From positions 1 through 64,000 of the forward strand of contig CALCXM010000095.1 of assembly GCA_937905825.1 (NCBI GenBank): 64,000 nucleotides of DNA, given 5' to 3'. The translations under genes and the position numbers were made by a program. Positions 24,811 to 33,472 of the stretch are shown one piece after another (position 1 is the stretch's first letter; each line of letters begins with the position of its first letter). The notes beneath the pieces were generated by a model. It had not been told where the DNA came from and did no database searches. It worked only from the letters and a program-made list of their open reading frames with translations. The DNA is from an uncultured bacterium. GTDB lineage: Bacteria; Planctomycetota; UBA1135; GCA-002686595.

Positions 24811-25627
24811 CTAGTCGGATAGGTCGAAACAGCGCTGCAGGCAATCCGTCAGCCGCGTGGAATGGATGTAGTCCAACCCGCGCAACTGGACGATTCGGTG
24901 ACGCTCGGCGGCGTTCCGGTTGAGTTCCACGAGCCTGGACAGCAGGGAGACCGGCACTCGCTCCAAGCGACCCAGTTCGACCGCCCAAGACAGTTTCTCC
25001 GGGGTCAGTTGCCAAAGCTCGGAGATATCAGCAAGGACCTTGGCTGTCATCCGCGAATCATCCATCGGAGGAAGGGTGATGCGAACCTCTGTCTCGCAGC
25101 TCTCCACCAACAATCCAGAGTCTCGAAACTCCGGGGCGCTGATGACGTCATGAATTGAGACGGCCGGCTTGGGTTCCACGGAATCGATCACGGCGCCTAG
25201 GTCCCGGGGCAATTCCCGGCCAAGAACCAGATCCTCTAGCTGAACCCAGCTGTCGAGCAAGACGTCTAGATCCTCCACGCTGAGCTCCATCTCGTCCTGA
25301 CGAATGTCGCGCATATACATACAGAGACGTTCGCACAGTCCGCGGACCGCTGCGGCGCGACGGGCGGGCGGCCGGCCGGTCCGAGAGCTCGAGCAGCGCC
25401 CGTTGAATGCGCTCGTGGTTTGGCTCCTCTCCGCGCTCGACAGCGAGCAGTTCCGTGTGGAGTTGGGCAATGGCGCGCTCAGCCTGGGGCTGCCGCTGCT
25501 GAATATCTTGGGTGTGTATCGTGGTGACCATTGTCGTGGTGATTCGCGGGAAGCTGGGGGCTTGCGACTCGAGAACCGCTTCCGGTTCCGTGCTTCGAAG
25601 GCTATCGGCGAAGGTCGAGTCATGCAT
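24811..25627 (-). pseudogene. Frameshifted Hpt/STAS-like signalling protein
   Basis: The coding signal switches frame near 25375-25400. From the ATG at 25627 one frame gives HDSTFADSLRSTEPEAVLE and then a helical segment (QAERAIAQLHTELLAVERG, NHERIQRALLELSDRPA), and then degenerates into Arg/Ser/Gly. A second frame takes over with GLCERLCMYMRDIRQDEMEL and LDVLLDSWVQLEDL. Joined, the helices resemble an Hpt domain, although no HTLKG-type His site is visible. The C-terminal about 100 residues (VRITLPPMDDSRMTAKVLAD through LSRLVELNRNAAERHRIVQL and LQRCFDLSD) have the strand-helix layout of a STAS domain. The switch lies in a run of C/G triplets (GGCCGGCCGCCCGCCCG), and removing one base restores the frame. 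It may be a sequence error or a real mutation. It is tail-to-tail with the histidine kinase gene. Confidence 0.6.
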
Positions 25628-25926
25628 GAGGCCCCTGCCTTCTCTGCGGAGATAGGAGACTCGCTCAAGGGTGAGCCTGGCTGGACCTGGAGAGGGATAT
25701 AGGGAAAAGAGCCTAGGGGCGAGAGGCGGAATCGGCTCAGAATGGCCATCAAGGACAGTGCCAGCCCCGTCATTCCCCGTTGCGGGATAGCGCCTTTCTG
25801 CGGCCTCAAGGAAGTTGCAAAATTGACTGGGCCGCCAAACCGCTTCCAAATTCACTTCCCGATTCCGAGAGAGCGGACCCTGACTTGCGGCCTGAGTGCC
25901 CTCCGCCGACCCCCGACAGTCCGTGG

Positions 25927-27795
25927 ATGCGGTCTCTTGCGCTACCCTTGCGCCTCCAAACCCCCCGTCACCATTTCAGCCAGCGACTTCCTTTGTCCAC
26001 CCCCGAGCCCGTTCCAGGAACGCGCGATGCCCGCGAGTTCTTCTTCTCAAAGCGAACGATTGGTCTGATCTGGGGGGCCTTCCTTCTCGCCTTCCTCGGG
26101 CGACACGGATTCCGACTGGATGATCCTACCTGGCTCAGAGTTGCCAACGCCCTGGACATCACCGTCGGCCTTGCGATCGCCGTTGACCTTATCCTCGGTC
26201 TGCGCAGATCCGTTGAGAGGGCGGCCCTCTTGCGTCGCTATCGGGCTGACTTCGCGCTGCTGGTGGCTCTGCTCTTGGGCCTTGCTGCCTTGGCGGGCAG
26301 GGGCGAGTTCAATGGACTCTTCGAATGGGCCTCCCTCGCGGCCTCGACGATCGTCTGGTATTCAGGGTTCAGTCTGACCCTCCGACTTCTGCGTGCGCTC
26401 GGCGAGTGGCTAGGCCGGGGTATTCCAACCGAGGTCTTGCTGATTGGTTCCTTCGTGTCGCTGATCGTCTTGGGAACTGTGCTGTTGCTCTTGCCGGGCG
26501 CCCACGCCACTGGGGCCGCGCCGCTGACGATTCAGGAGGCCTTGTTCACCTCCACCAGCGCCTCCTGCGTCACGGGTCTGGCTCTCTTTGATACGGGCAC
26601 AAAGCTCTCGTTGTTCGGCCAAGGCATCGTGATGTTCCTCTTCCAGGTCGGTGGACTCGGGATCATCACCTTCGTGGGGTTTGGAACGTTGCTATCGAGC
26701 CGGCGTTTTTCGATTCCGCAGGTGGTGACCTTGCGCGAAGTCCTGGGGGCGACCTCGAACAAGGAAGCCTACAAGTCGGTCTACCAGGTGATCGGTTGGG
26801 CTCTGGCCGTCGAGGGACTTGGATGCATAGCCCTCTACTCCTTCCTGCCGACGGACTGGGGTCATGCGGGCGAGCGTTGGTTTTGGAGCTTGTTCCACTC
26901 GATCTCGGCCTTCTGCAACGCGGGGTTTTCCTTGCAGGCGGATAGCCTCGAAGGACTGCGGAGCAACGGGGGCATCAACTTCACGATCATGGGGCTGATT
27001 ATCTTTGGCGGTTTGGGGATGCCAGTGGCTCGGGAGCTTCTGAGCTACCACTTCACCCGGAATCCCTTGTTCCGGAGGTTCACGTTCTTTCGTCGGTTGC
27101 ACGACGGCAAGCTACAGAAGCCCTTGAGCCTGCAGACTAAACTGTCGCTCTGGATGACCCTGGCTCTTTTGTTCATCGGTTTCGTGGGCTTTTGGCTGCT
27201 CGAGTCTGGAGCGTTGCTCGAAGGTGCGGGGACTTTCGATTCGGCTCTGGTCTCCGCGTTTCAATCGGTGACAACCCGGACGGCAGGGTTCAACACGGTT
27301 CACATGGGAGAGATGCAGGAGGGCACCAAGGTCTTGTTCCTCGGATTGATGACCATCGGAGCAGGGCCCGTGTCGACCGGAGGGGGGTTGAAAACGGTGA
27401 CATTTGCTGTCCTGTTGATCACCTTGCGCGCGATGGTTAGCGGGCGGAAGAACATCGAAGTGGCGGGACGTAGCTTGCCGCGCTTGATCGTGCGCACCGC
27501 CATTAGTGTCTTTGTCCTGTACGTTCTGGCCGCCGGCGTCACGAGCTTCCTCTTGGCGGTGAGTGATCCGCAGATCCCCTTCATCGACCGGACCTTTGAA
27601 GCGATCTCGGCCCTCAGCACAGTGGGCCTCTCCACCGGGGTCACTACCGAGTTCAGCTTGGTTGGGCAGTTCGTGCTTTGCCTGACTATGTTCATCGGGA
27701 GGGTCGGCCCCCTGGCTTTGACCCTCTCCGTTTTCCGTTCGCGGCAGAAGAACGTGAGCCTCGAATATCCCGAAGAGAACTTGATTGTCAGTTGA
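25927..27795 (+). CDS. ktrB: Potassium uptake channel subunit, TrkH/KtrB family
   Basis: About 622 residues from the ATG at 25927; the true start may lie somewhat downstream, since the first conserved membrane helix begins at RTIGLIWGAFLLAFLG. Four M1-P-M2 repeats are recognisable by their selectivity-filter segments: SASCVTGLALFDTG, SAFCNAGFSLQ, TTRTAGFNTV and STVGLSTGVT, each with the conserved Gly. Extra N-terminal helices precede the core. The protein moves K+ across the inner membrane, gated by the cytoplasmic KtrA ring encoded 17 bases downstream. No c-di-AMP or other riboswitch was recognised upstream. Confidence 0.9.
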   Translation: MRSLALPLRLQTPRHHFSQRLPLSTPEPVPGTRDAREFFFSKRTIGLIWGAFLLAFLGRHGFRLDDPTWLRVANALDITVGLAIAVDLILGLRRSVERAALLRRYRADFALLVALLLGLAALAGRGEFNGLFEWASLAASTIVWYSGFSLTLRLLRALGEWLGRGIPTEVLLIGSFVSLIVLGTVLLLLPGAHATGAAPLTIQEALFTSTSASCVTGLALFDTGTKLSLFGQGIVMFLFQVGGLGIITFVGFGTLLSSRRFSIPQVVTLREVLGATSNKEAYKSVYQVIGWALAVEGLGCIALYSFLPTDWGHAGERWFWSLFHSISAFCNAGFSLQADSLEGLRSNGGINFTIMGLIIFGGLGMPVARELLSYHFTRNPLFRRFTFFRRLHDGKLQKPLSLQTKLSLWMTLALLFIGFVGFWLLESGALLEGAGTFDSALVSAFQSVTTRTAGFNTVHMGEMQEGTKVLFLGLMTIGAGPVSTGGGLKTVTFAVLLITLRAMVSGRKNIEVAGRSLPRLIVRTAISVFVLYVLAAGVTSFLLAVSDPQIPFIDRTFEAISALSTVGLSTGVTTEFSLVGQFVLCLTMFIGRVGPLALTLSVFRSRQKNVSLEYPEENLIVS

Positions 27796-27812
27796 GCTGA
27801 CTTGGAACAACG

Positions 27813-28478
27813 ATGAAGGCTGTAGTGATTGGTTTGGGACAGTTCGGGCGAGCGGCAGCGATCTCTTTGGCGAAGAGCGGTGCGCACGTGGTTGCCGTGG
27901 ACCGCGAGATGAGCATTGTCGAGAGCCTGCGAGACAAGGTTGCTTTGGCTGTTGCGGCGGATGCGAGCAACAAGCAGAGCCTGGAGGCCCTCGATATCGC
28001 CGATGCGGACCTCTTGGTGGCGGCCATCGGAGCGAACTTCGAAGCGCAACTCTTGGCGGTTGTCTACGCGCGCCAGTTGGGCGTGAAGCACATCGTTGCG
28101 CGGGCCGGTGCCGAAACCCACGCGGAGATTCTGGCGGAGGTCGGAGCTCACATCGTGTTGAACCCGGAAGAGGATTCCGCGAAGCACATGGTGCGCGCCA
28201 TGATGATGCCGGGTGCCCAAAGCTCCTTCGCCCTCGCGGAAGGGTTCTCGGTGGTGAAGATGGAAGTGCCCTCTCAAATTGTGGGGCAGACCCTGTTGGG
28301 GCTAGACCTCCGGCGCAGGTTCCGGCTCAACGTGGTCGCCCTGGAAACCAAAGGACCCGAGGGAGAAGCCCAATTCAACCCAGTCCCTGATCCCGAGCAA
28401 GCGTTGGCGACTGGGGACATCTTGACCCTCGTCGGCAGCGACCTGGACATCGCGCGCTTTGGCGACGGGGGCTCCTGA
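27813..28478 (+). CDS. ktrA: Potassium channel regulatory subunit, TrkA-N/TrkA-C
   Basis: 221 residues. The N-terminus MKAVVIGLGQFGRAAAISLA is the Rossmann GxGxFG nucleotide-binding loop of an RCK domain. Asp at the end of strand 2 (VVAVDREM) binds the ribose, and VVYARQLGVKHIVARA is the typical later strand/helix. Residues about 140-215 form a TrkA-C (RCK-C) domain (FSVVKMEVPSQIVGQTL, then LATGDILTLVGSDLDI). Length and layout match KtrA, a single RCK unit forming an octameric ring that opens KtrB when ATP is bound. It follows ktrB directly. Confidence 0.92.
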   Translation: MKAVVIGLGQFGRAAAISLAKSGAHVVAVDREMSIVESLRDKVALAVAADASNKQSLEALDIADADLLVAAIGANFEAQLLAVVYARQLGVKHIVARAGAETHAEILAEVGAHIVLNPEEDSAKHMVRAMMMPGAQSSFALAEGFSVVKMEVPSQIVGQTLLGLDLRRRFRLNVVALETKGPEGEAQFNPVPDPEQALATGDILTLVGSDLDIARFGDGGS

Positions 28479-28700
28479 GGGACGCGCCAGCTCGAGCTAG
28501 GCACGTTGGAATGTGTCGTGCTCGCGGGGATGCGCTCGCCCGGTGAGGCGGGGGGCGGTACGGGCCCTGCCTGACAAGGCATCGCCCCAACCATTCGAGG
28601 GCCAATCCCGACAAGAATCGTAGGGAGCCCAATGCGCGGGACGCCACGAGTCCCTGAAGGATCAGGATGTCAATCTTCCCAACGCTTGGCACAAGAAATG

Positions 28701-28734
28701 ACCGCGCCCCCGGGATTCATTCCGGGGGCGCGGT
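28701..28734. terminator. Bidirectional hairpin terminator between ktrA and the DUF1570-like gene
   Basis: Arms of 13 bp (ACCGCGCCCCCGG at 28701-28713 with 28722-28734) enclose a short AT-containing loop. On the plus strand it is followed by CTGTTTGTTG. On the minus strand it is followed by CATTTCTTG. It lies between convergent genes ending at 28478 and 28766 and can serve both, most closely the minus-strand gene. Confidence 0.75.
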
Positions 28735-28765
28735 CTGTTTGTTGAGGGTCAGCTCGTTGTGGGTC

Positions 28766-30448
28766 TTAGAACTGAACGTCGATCCATGCAAGCCATTTGG
28801 CCTCGAACTCCTTCTCGTCGATTTTTCCCCAGGAGGCGTCCATCGCGGCTTCGCGAATGTCCGGAGCTTTCGAACGCGCGTAGTCCCACGGCGACTCGAG
28901 CTGCTTCTCTGCCCGGTCGATTGTGTCGGGGTCTTGGTCGTCGATGGGCAGGCTGAGCTGGCTGTCGAGTTGCTTCTGTGCCTCCGCGCGAATCTCGGCG
29001 TAGGTATCTTGAAAGCCCTTGTGAAGGGCGGCCATGTAGTCGGGGAGGATATTGTTGTACTGCTTGTCCCAGTACTTGCTCTTGACCTTTCCACGGGCAC
29101 CCATGCGCAGGTAGCTGATCAGGCCAAAGGACTGCGCATAGCAGGAGACGTTGCTTGGACCCTGCCCTTGCCACTCGGGGTGGTTGAATCGAATGTGGTC
29201 GGACAAGGGTGCAATCTGCGCATCGCGGATCATCCTCTTCAACTCAGGGAGGCGAGCGAACCCGCCCTTCATGTCCTCTTCCTGGATGAGCTTCTTGCCC
29301 TTCATGGACCAGGCGCCGTAGTAGTCCCCGTGGCCCTCGTCGAACCAACGGTGGGCGGCGGCCCGGTCAAAGAGGAAGTGGCAGTACTGGTGGAAGCCCT
29401 CGTGGGCCATCACGGAGAGTGTGGAGGACTTGCCGTCCTCGCCGAAGTAGAGCACCAACTCCTCGGAACCCGGGTTGAACCAACCTCCGACGCCGCGGCC
29501 GGTATCGCCATAGGTGTGGAAGACCTCTTCTGAACCGCAGACGCGCACCACCGAGATGGAGGTGATCGGCTGGGGCGGCGGAAAGTCTTTCTCGTACAGT
29601 TCACGGGAGGCTTCCAGGCGTTGAATGACCTCTTTGATGTCCTTGTCGTCGTCGCTATTGGTCTTGATCAGGTACTGCTTCTTCGGCGTCTCGATCAAGC
29701 GCCACCCGGGGGTTTGCGCGACCTCGTTCTGGTGGAACTCCAAGAGATCCTCGTAGCTGCTCTCGGAGTTCACGTCATCGATGTCCGTCGTGACTGCCCC
29801 GCCCTTCGAGTAGCGGAAGGTCCTCATGGACTTCTTGACCGCGGACTCCCACTTCTTGCGCAGCTTCGTGTCGCCGGGGTATTCCCAGATGAAGACGAGC
29901 TTGCCCGAGGCGATCGAGATGGTGTAGATCTCGTAAATGTACTCGACGATGTACGCGTCCATGCTGTCGTAGGTCACGTCGAGTGCCGTCGCGAACACCG
30001 TGCGATGGGCCTCGAATTCCTTCGAGAGCTTGACGGTGGAGTCCTCAGGGACCAATTCACGGGCACCCCAGGGCGAACCGCTGACGGACTCGAGGAAGTC
30101 CTGGGCGCTGTTGCGCTTGTCTTTCTCGACGGTGACACCCTTCTTGCCGCCCGTGGTCGGGCCGGTGTTTTCGACGTAGATGATGTCGCAACCGATGTCC
30201 TTCATCGGGATGCGCTTGCCCTCGTTGGTCTTGACGAAGACCGACTGCTCGACCTTGAACTTGCCGACCAGGCCTACCCGGTCGTTGTTGATGGGGACGT
30301 CGCTGAATTCCTTCAGGGTCTTGTACTCCACGCCGATGTTCGGGAAGGCGCGGTACTTGGGGTTGAGCTTCTGTGCGAGAGCGGGCGAGCTGAGGGCCGC
30401 ACAGAAGAAGGCGAGAAATACGGAAGAGATCAGTTTGGAGAGCTTCAT
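28766..30448 (-). CDS. Secreted DUF1570-like metallopeptidase-fold protein
   Basis: 560 residues from the ATG at 30448, which opens a signal peptide (LISSVFLAFFCAALSSPALAQ); the longer frame adds 14 unlikely residues. The C-terminal half contains SVMAHEGFHQYCHFLFDRAA followed by HRWFDEGHGDYYG. This gives HEXXH (HEGFH) and a downstream W-F-D-E-G glutamate, the layout of DUF1570 proteins, a family of predicted secreted gluzincins frequent in Planctomycetota. The N-terminal 300 residues are mixed alpha/beta without a family I can name. Peptidase activity is inferred from the zinc motif only. It is followed by the hairpin at 28701. Confidence 0.8.
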   Translation of the reverse strand: MKLSKLISSVFLAFFCAALSSPALAQKLNPKYRAFPNIGVEYKTLKEFSDVPINNDRVGLVGKFKVEQSVFVKTNEGKRIPMKDIGCDIIYVENTGPTTGGKKGVTVEKDKRNSAQDFLESVSGSPWGARELVPEDSTVKLSKEFEAHRTVFATALDVTYDSMDAYIVEYIYEIYTISIASGKLVFIWEYPGDTKLRKKWESAVKKSMRTFRYSKGGAVTTDIDDVNSESSYEDLLEFHQNEVAQTPGWRLIETPKKQYLIKTNSDDDKDIKEVIQRLEASRELYEKDFPPPQPITSISVVRVCGSEEVFHTYGDTGRGVGGWFNPGSEELVLYFGEDGKSSTLSVMAHEGFHQYCHFLFDRAAAHRWFDEGHGDYYGAWSMKGKKLIQEEDMKGGFARLPELKRMIRDAQIAPLSDHIRFNHPEWQGQGPSNVSCYAQSFGLISYLRMGARGKVKSKYWDKQYNNILPDYMAALHKGFQDTYAEIRAEAQKQLDSQLSLPIDDQDPDTIDRAEKQLESPWDYARSKAPDIREAAMDASWGKIDEKEFEAKWLAWIDVQF

Positions 30449-30598
30449 GGAATCAAATGCCGGCTGCGGCTGGGGTCGAGCGTGCCCCACAATCTAACCG
30501 GAGGGGGAGAATCCTCCCACGGCAATCTGGTGTGGGCTGCCCCCCGCGGTACGGGGCGCGCGTGCCTCTGTTTGACGCAGCGCCCAGGAAAAGGACTC

Positions 30599-31384
30599 CT
30601 AGAAACTGAAATTTAAGGCCAGGTAAGGCCCATCCAGGTCCACATTCACCTCGATTTGGTCGCCCGAGTCCTCGTACTCGAAGTCCATGGCGGTGCTGCG
30701 GTAGCCCAGGCCGATGGCGGCCCGGAAGCGGTTCTCCAAGCCGAAGACTTTGTATTGGGCGAGGACGTCAAAGTCGTAGTAGTCCGCCGCCACGTCCCCG
30801 AGATCGAGGCTCATGCCCATGAAGAGCGCCGAAGCCTCGAAGTTTCCGAGGTCTAGGTCGATGCGAGCTGCCAGGGTCGGGAGAGGGACGTCCTCGTCGG
30901 CATTGATCGTGTCGAAGTTCCCTGCCTGCTCCTGGATCGAGGCGTCGATTTGGATGAGAGAGGCCCCGAAGCCAAGGCCCACGTCGAGGACATCGAAGAA
31001 GGGGATGGGAACTATGCTGTAAGTAACGCAGAGGTTATGAACCGATAGGTCCAGATCTGTATTCACGATGGCCGCGGCAGGAATCACGACACCATCCACC
31101 TCGAGCGTGTCGGTCAGCACACCCGTGCCATCGTGGGTGGTGGTTTGCGTGGAGAAACTGATCGTCGGCCACCCCATGTCGAGGTCCACCCGGCCCCCGA
31201 TGTACCCGTCGTCCTCCTGGAGACCCGCCGTGTTCAGGTCCGCGGAGGAACCTTTCGCCGCGTAGTCTCCAGAGACGTCCATCGTTCCATAGCGCGGGAT
31301 GATGTCGATGGACGGAATGGCGCAAGCACTCGGGAGGAGCAGCGTGGCGAGCAAGAGCGAGGAAGAGCTTTTGGAAGAGTTCAT
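30599..31384 (-). CDS. Predicted outer-membrane beta-barrel protein
   Basis: 261 residues from the ATG at 31384; the longer reading frame upstream has no signal. The leader is SSSSLLLATLLLPSACAIPS, a signal peptide with a possible lipobox Cys (SAC). The rest alternates hydrophobic and polar residues with many Asp and Gly, for example GGRVDLDMGWPTISFSTQ, DVLDVGLGFGASLIQID, LAARIDLDLGNFEASALFMG and AAIGLGYRSTAMDFEYE. It ends in LALNFSF, the terminal aromatic signature recognised by the BAM complex. The layout resembles the barrel lipoprotein at 15266. Function unknown. It lies 150 bases upstream of the DUF1570-like gene on the same strand. Confidence 0.75.
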   Translation of the reverse strand: MNSSKSSSSLLLATLLLPSACAIPSIDIIPRYGTMDVSGDYAAKGSSADLNTAGLQEDDGYIGGRVDLDMGWPTISFSTQTTTHDGTGVLTDTLEVDGVVIPAAAIVNTDLDLSVHNLCVTYSIVPIPFFDVLDVGLGFGASLIQIDASIQEQAGNFDTINADEDVPLPTLAARIDLDLGNFEASALFMGMSLDLGDVAADYYDFDVLAQYKVFGLENRFRAAIGLGYRSTAMDFEYEDSGDQIEVNVDLDGPYLALNFSF

Positions 31385-31854
31385 GGTCTCCTCTTTCGCC
31401 AATTCGGCGGCGCGAAGCAATGGTCTGGTGGAATTCCGGCCCGTAGAAGGGGGCCTTGCATAGATCTCACAGCCCTCTCCCATGGATCCTTCTCGTTTCG
31501 GGGACTGAGGCGCGGACGGTGTGCTGTGGACCGTGGGCGCCTCCCGTTCATCCGAGGCGCCCGTTCAACTCGGAGCAACTGATGGACTGCTGGAAGGTCT
31601 CGGGCGGCTGCACAAGCGGCGGCTGATTGAACCTGGGCATCCCGTGACACGTGCTCGGATGCCGGCAGACGGGACCCTTCCGAGCCCGTAGACTCAGAGC
31701 CCTGCGCTTCGATAGCCATCCATTTCGCCAGGGCACGGGGGTCCTGCCTGGAATTCGTCCTCGGCGTGACTCGCTGATCCTTCCGCGCTAGAGAAGCGTG
31801 GGGACAATTGCGCCCGCCGACGAGGCGAGGCTCGAACACCAACACCTGCTAGCT
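31385..31854. other. Intergenic region between divergent secreted-protein genes
   Basis: About 470 bases with no convincing gene on either strand. It should hold two divergent promoters. One clear hairpin is present: GGGCGCCTC (31535-31543) pairs perfectly with GAGGCGCCC (31554-31562) across a 10-base loop, with no T-run after it on either strand. No tRNA or small RNA gene was recognised. Confidence 0.45.
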
Positions 31855-33468
31855 ATGCGATCACTCTTTCTCCTGTTTGCCTTGATGCTCTGTGCGCCCT
31901 CGGCCTCCGCGGAGATTTTTGCCATCTCGCTCAAGGACTCGGCTCCCGGCAAGGTCTATCAGAAGCACCTGGTTTCCTACCGCGGCATGTGGGTCCTGAT
32001 GGGAGAGGCCAAATCCGGTTTCGTGGTCGACGCGAAGACCGGGGCGGTGCAGTGGGACACAGCAGGTCCCAACGAGATGTTCGTGTTCGATCCCAAGAAG
32101 CCGGGGGCGCCGGCCTACTACGTGAAGGACGCTGAAAAGGTCCCGTCCAGCCGCAAGCATGTGCTCGAAGTTGAAGGCCAGCACATCGAGCGTTCCTATC
32201 CGATCTCCCGGGACCAAACCCTCCCGGGCCTTTCGACGCAGTACGAGGTGGCCGCTGAGCGCATCAAGGAACTGCGCAAGGAGCGCAAGGCACAGCCCAC
32301 CCAATCGGCGCCATGGTTTCATGCGCACCACCGCGTGGTGGTTGCCTTGGAGGCGCAGGAACGCTGGTTGAAGAGCTTTGGCTTCAGCAAAGAGGTCGGG
32401 AGCATTCAGCGCGAACTCGAGAAGGAACGCGCGCTCGCTTTGGAATCCCCCCAAACCTCTCGAGCGGAAAACGCCCGCGCATCCGTGCGCTTGGGAGAAG
32501 TGCCTGAAGCCCTGTTGCGCGTTTCGAAGGAAGAGTTCGGCGGCAAGCACGTGTTCCATACAGTTGAAAGCGAGCATTTTCTCATGCACTACCTGGTGGC
32601 TGGAAACAGCGATCAGCGGCAACACGTCAGTGATGAGTGGGCTTTGAGTCTGGTGCACCTTGCGGAACAAGTGGTCGAGGGCTTCCGCGCGGAACACGTG
32701 GATCCGTACATCGGGGAGGACTACCCCGACACGATTTCCGATGGGCTGCTCGGGACCTGGTTCTTTGGTCCCTTCGACGACAAAGCTTACTTGCGCTACT
32801 GCGCCGAATTGCTCGACTTCGAACGCAGCTCCTTGGCTGGAGAAACGGTTGTGTCGGGGGAAGTGGCGTACGGCGGAAGTCCCGTTCGATACCAATTCCT
32901 CTGGCGTTTGGACCAACTGGATTTGGACGGAGCAGTCTGTCATCAAACCGGGCACGTGTTGGCCATGATGCACTACGGCAGCGACGAGGGACCGATTCGC
33001 TCTGCCTGGTTGGAGGAGTCCGTAGCGAACGCCATGGCGACCCAGTACATGGGACACTGCGGTGCCACCTGTTGGGGGATACGCGAGGGCCTCGGCTACC
33101 TCCAGCGCGAGGCGCAGAAACCGGGCAAGCGCGGCAAGGCCCTGGAGCGCCGTTCGATGTACGACTACATCGCCTTGACCCAGGGGGCGTCGATCAAGAG
33201 CGTCGCGCTCAAACGTCTGTATGAGCTGGGCGACGTGGACCTTGCGAAGGCCTGGAGCTTCTACGACTACGTGGCACGCTTTGAAGGGAAGCAGGGCCAG
33301 CTCTTCTTGCGCGCGGCCGGCGAGTTCTCGCGCATCAACAGTACGTTGATCGAGAACTGGAGAGAGCGCGCCGCGGAGATCTATGGAGTGAGCCAACGGG
33401 AAGGCTTGGACGGCGTGGAGACACGTTGGCGCGAACACGTCGAAGCCCTGCGCGACGACGTTCGCTAG
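31855..33468 (+). CDS. Secreted DUF1570-like pseudo-metallopeptidase (HQXXH)
   Basis: 537 residues from the ATG at 31855, which opens a signal peptide (MRSLFLLFALMLCAPSASAE). The C-terminal half has the gluzincin layout VCHQTGHVLAMMHYG followed by SAWLEESVANAMATQYMGHCG, with the downstream Glu in W-L-E-E. However, the catalytic Glu of HEXXH is Gln: codons CAT CAA ACC GGG CAC at 32941-32955 give HQTGH. The zinc ligands (two His and a Glu) could remain, so a binding or structural role is more likely than proteolysis. The middle is helical and charged (YEVAAERIKELRKERKAQPT). It is followed after 4 bases by the DUF2062 gene. Confidence 0.75.
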   Translation: MRSLFLLFALMLCAPSASAEIFAISLKDSAPGKVYQKHLVSYRGMWVLMGEAKSGFVVDAKTGAVQWDTAGPNEMFVFDPKKPGAPAYYVKDAEKVPSSRKHVLEVEGQHIERSYPISRDQTLPGLSTQYEVAAERIKELRKERKAQPTQSAPWFHAHHRVVVALEAQERWLKSFGFSKEVGSIQRELEKERALALESPQTSRAENARASVRLGEVPEALLRVSKEEFGGKHVFHTVESEHFLMHYLVAGNSDQRQHVSDEWALSLVHLAEQVVEGFRAEHVDPYIGEDYPDTISDGLLGTWFFGPFDDKAYLRYCAELLDFERSSLAGETVVSGEVAYGGSPVRYQFLWRLDQLDLDGAVCHQTGHVLAMMHYGSDEGPIRSAWLEESVANAMATQYMGHCGATCWGIREGLGYLQREAQKPGKRGKALERRSMYDYIALTQGASIKSVALKRLYELGDVDLAKAWSFYDYVARFEGKQGQLFLRAAGEFSRINSTLIENWRERAAEIYGVSQREGLDGVETRWREHVEALRDDVR

Positions 33469-33472
33469 CGCG

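Noticed and set aside
31535-31562. Hairpin GGGCGCCTC/GAGGCGCCC as a terminator
   Set aside because: No T-run follows on either strand and both flanking genes begin, rather than end, near it.
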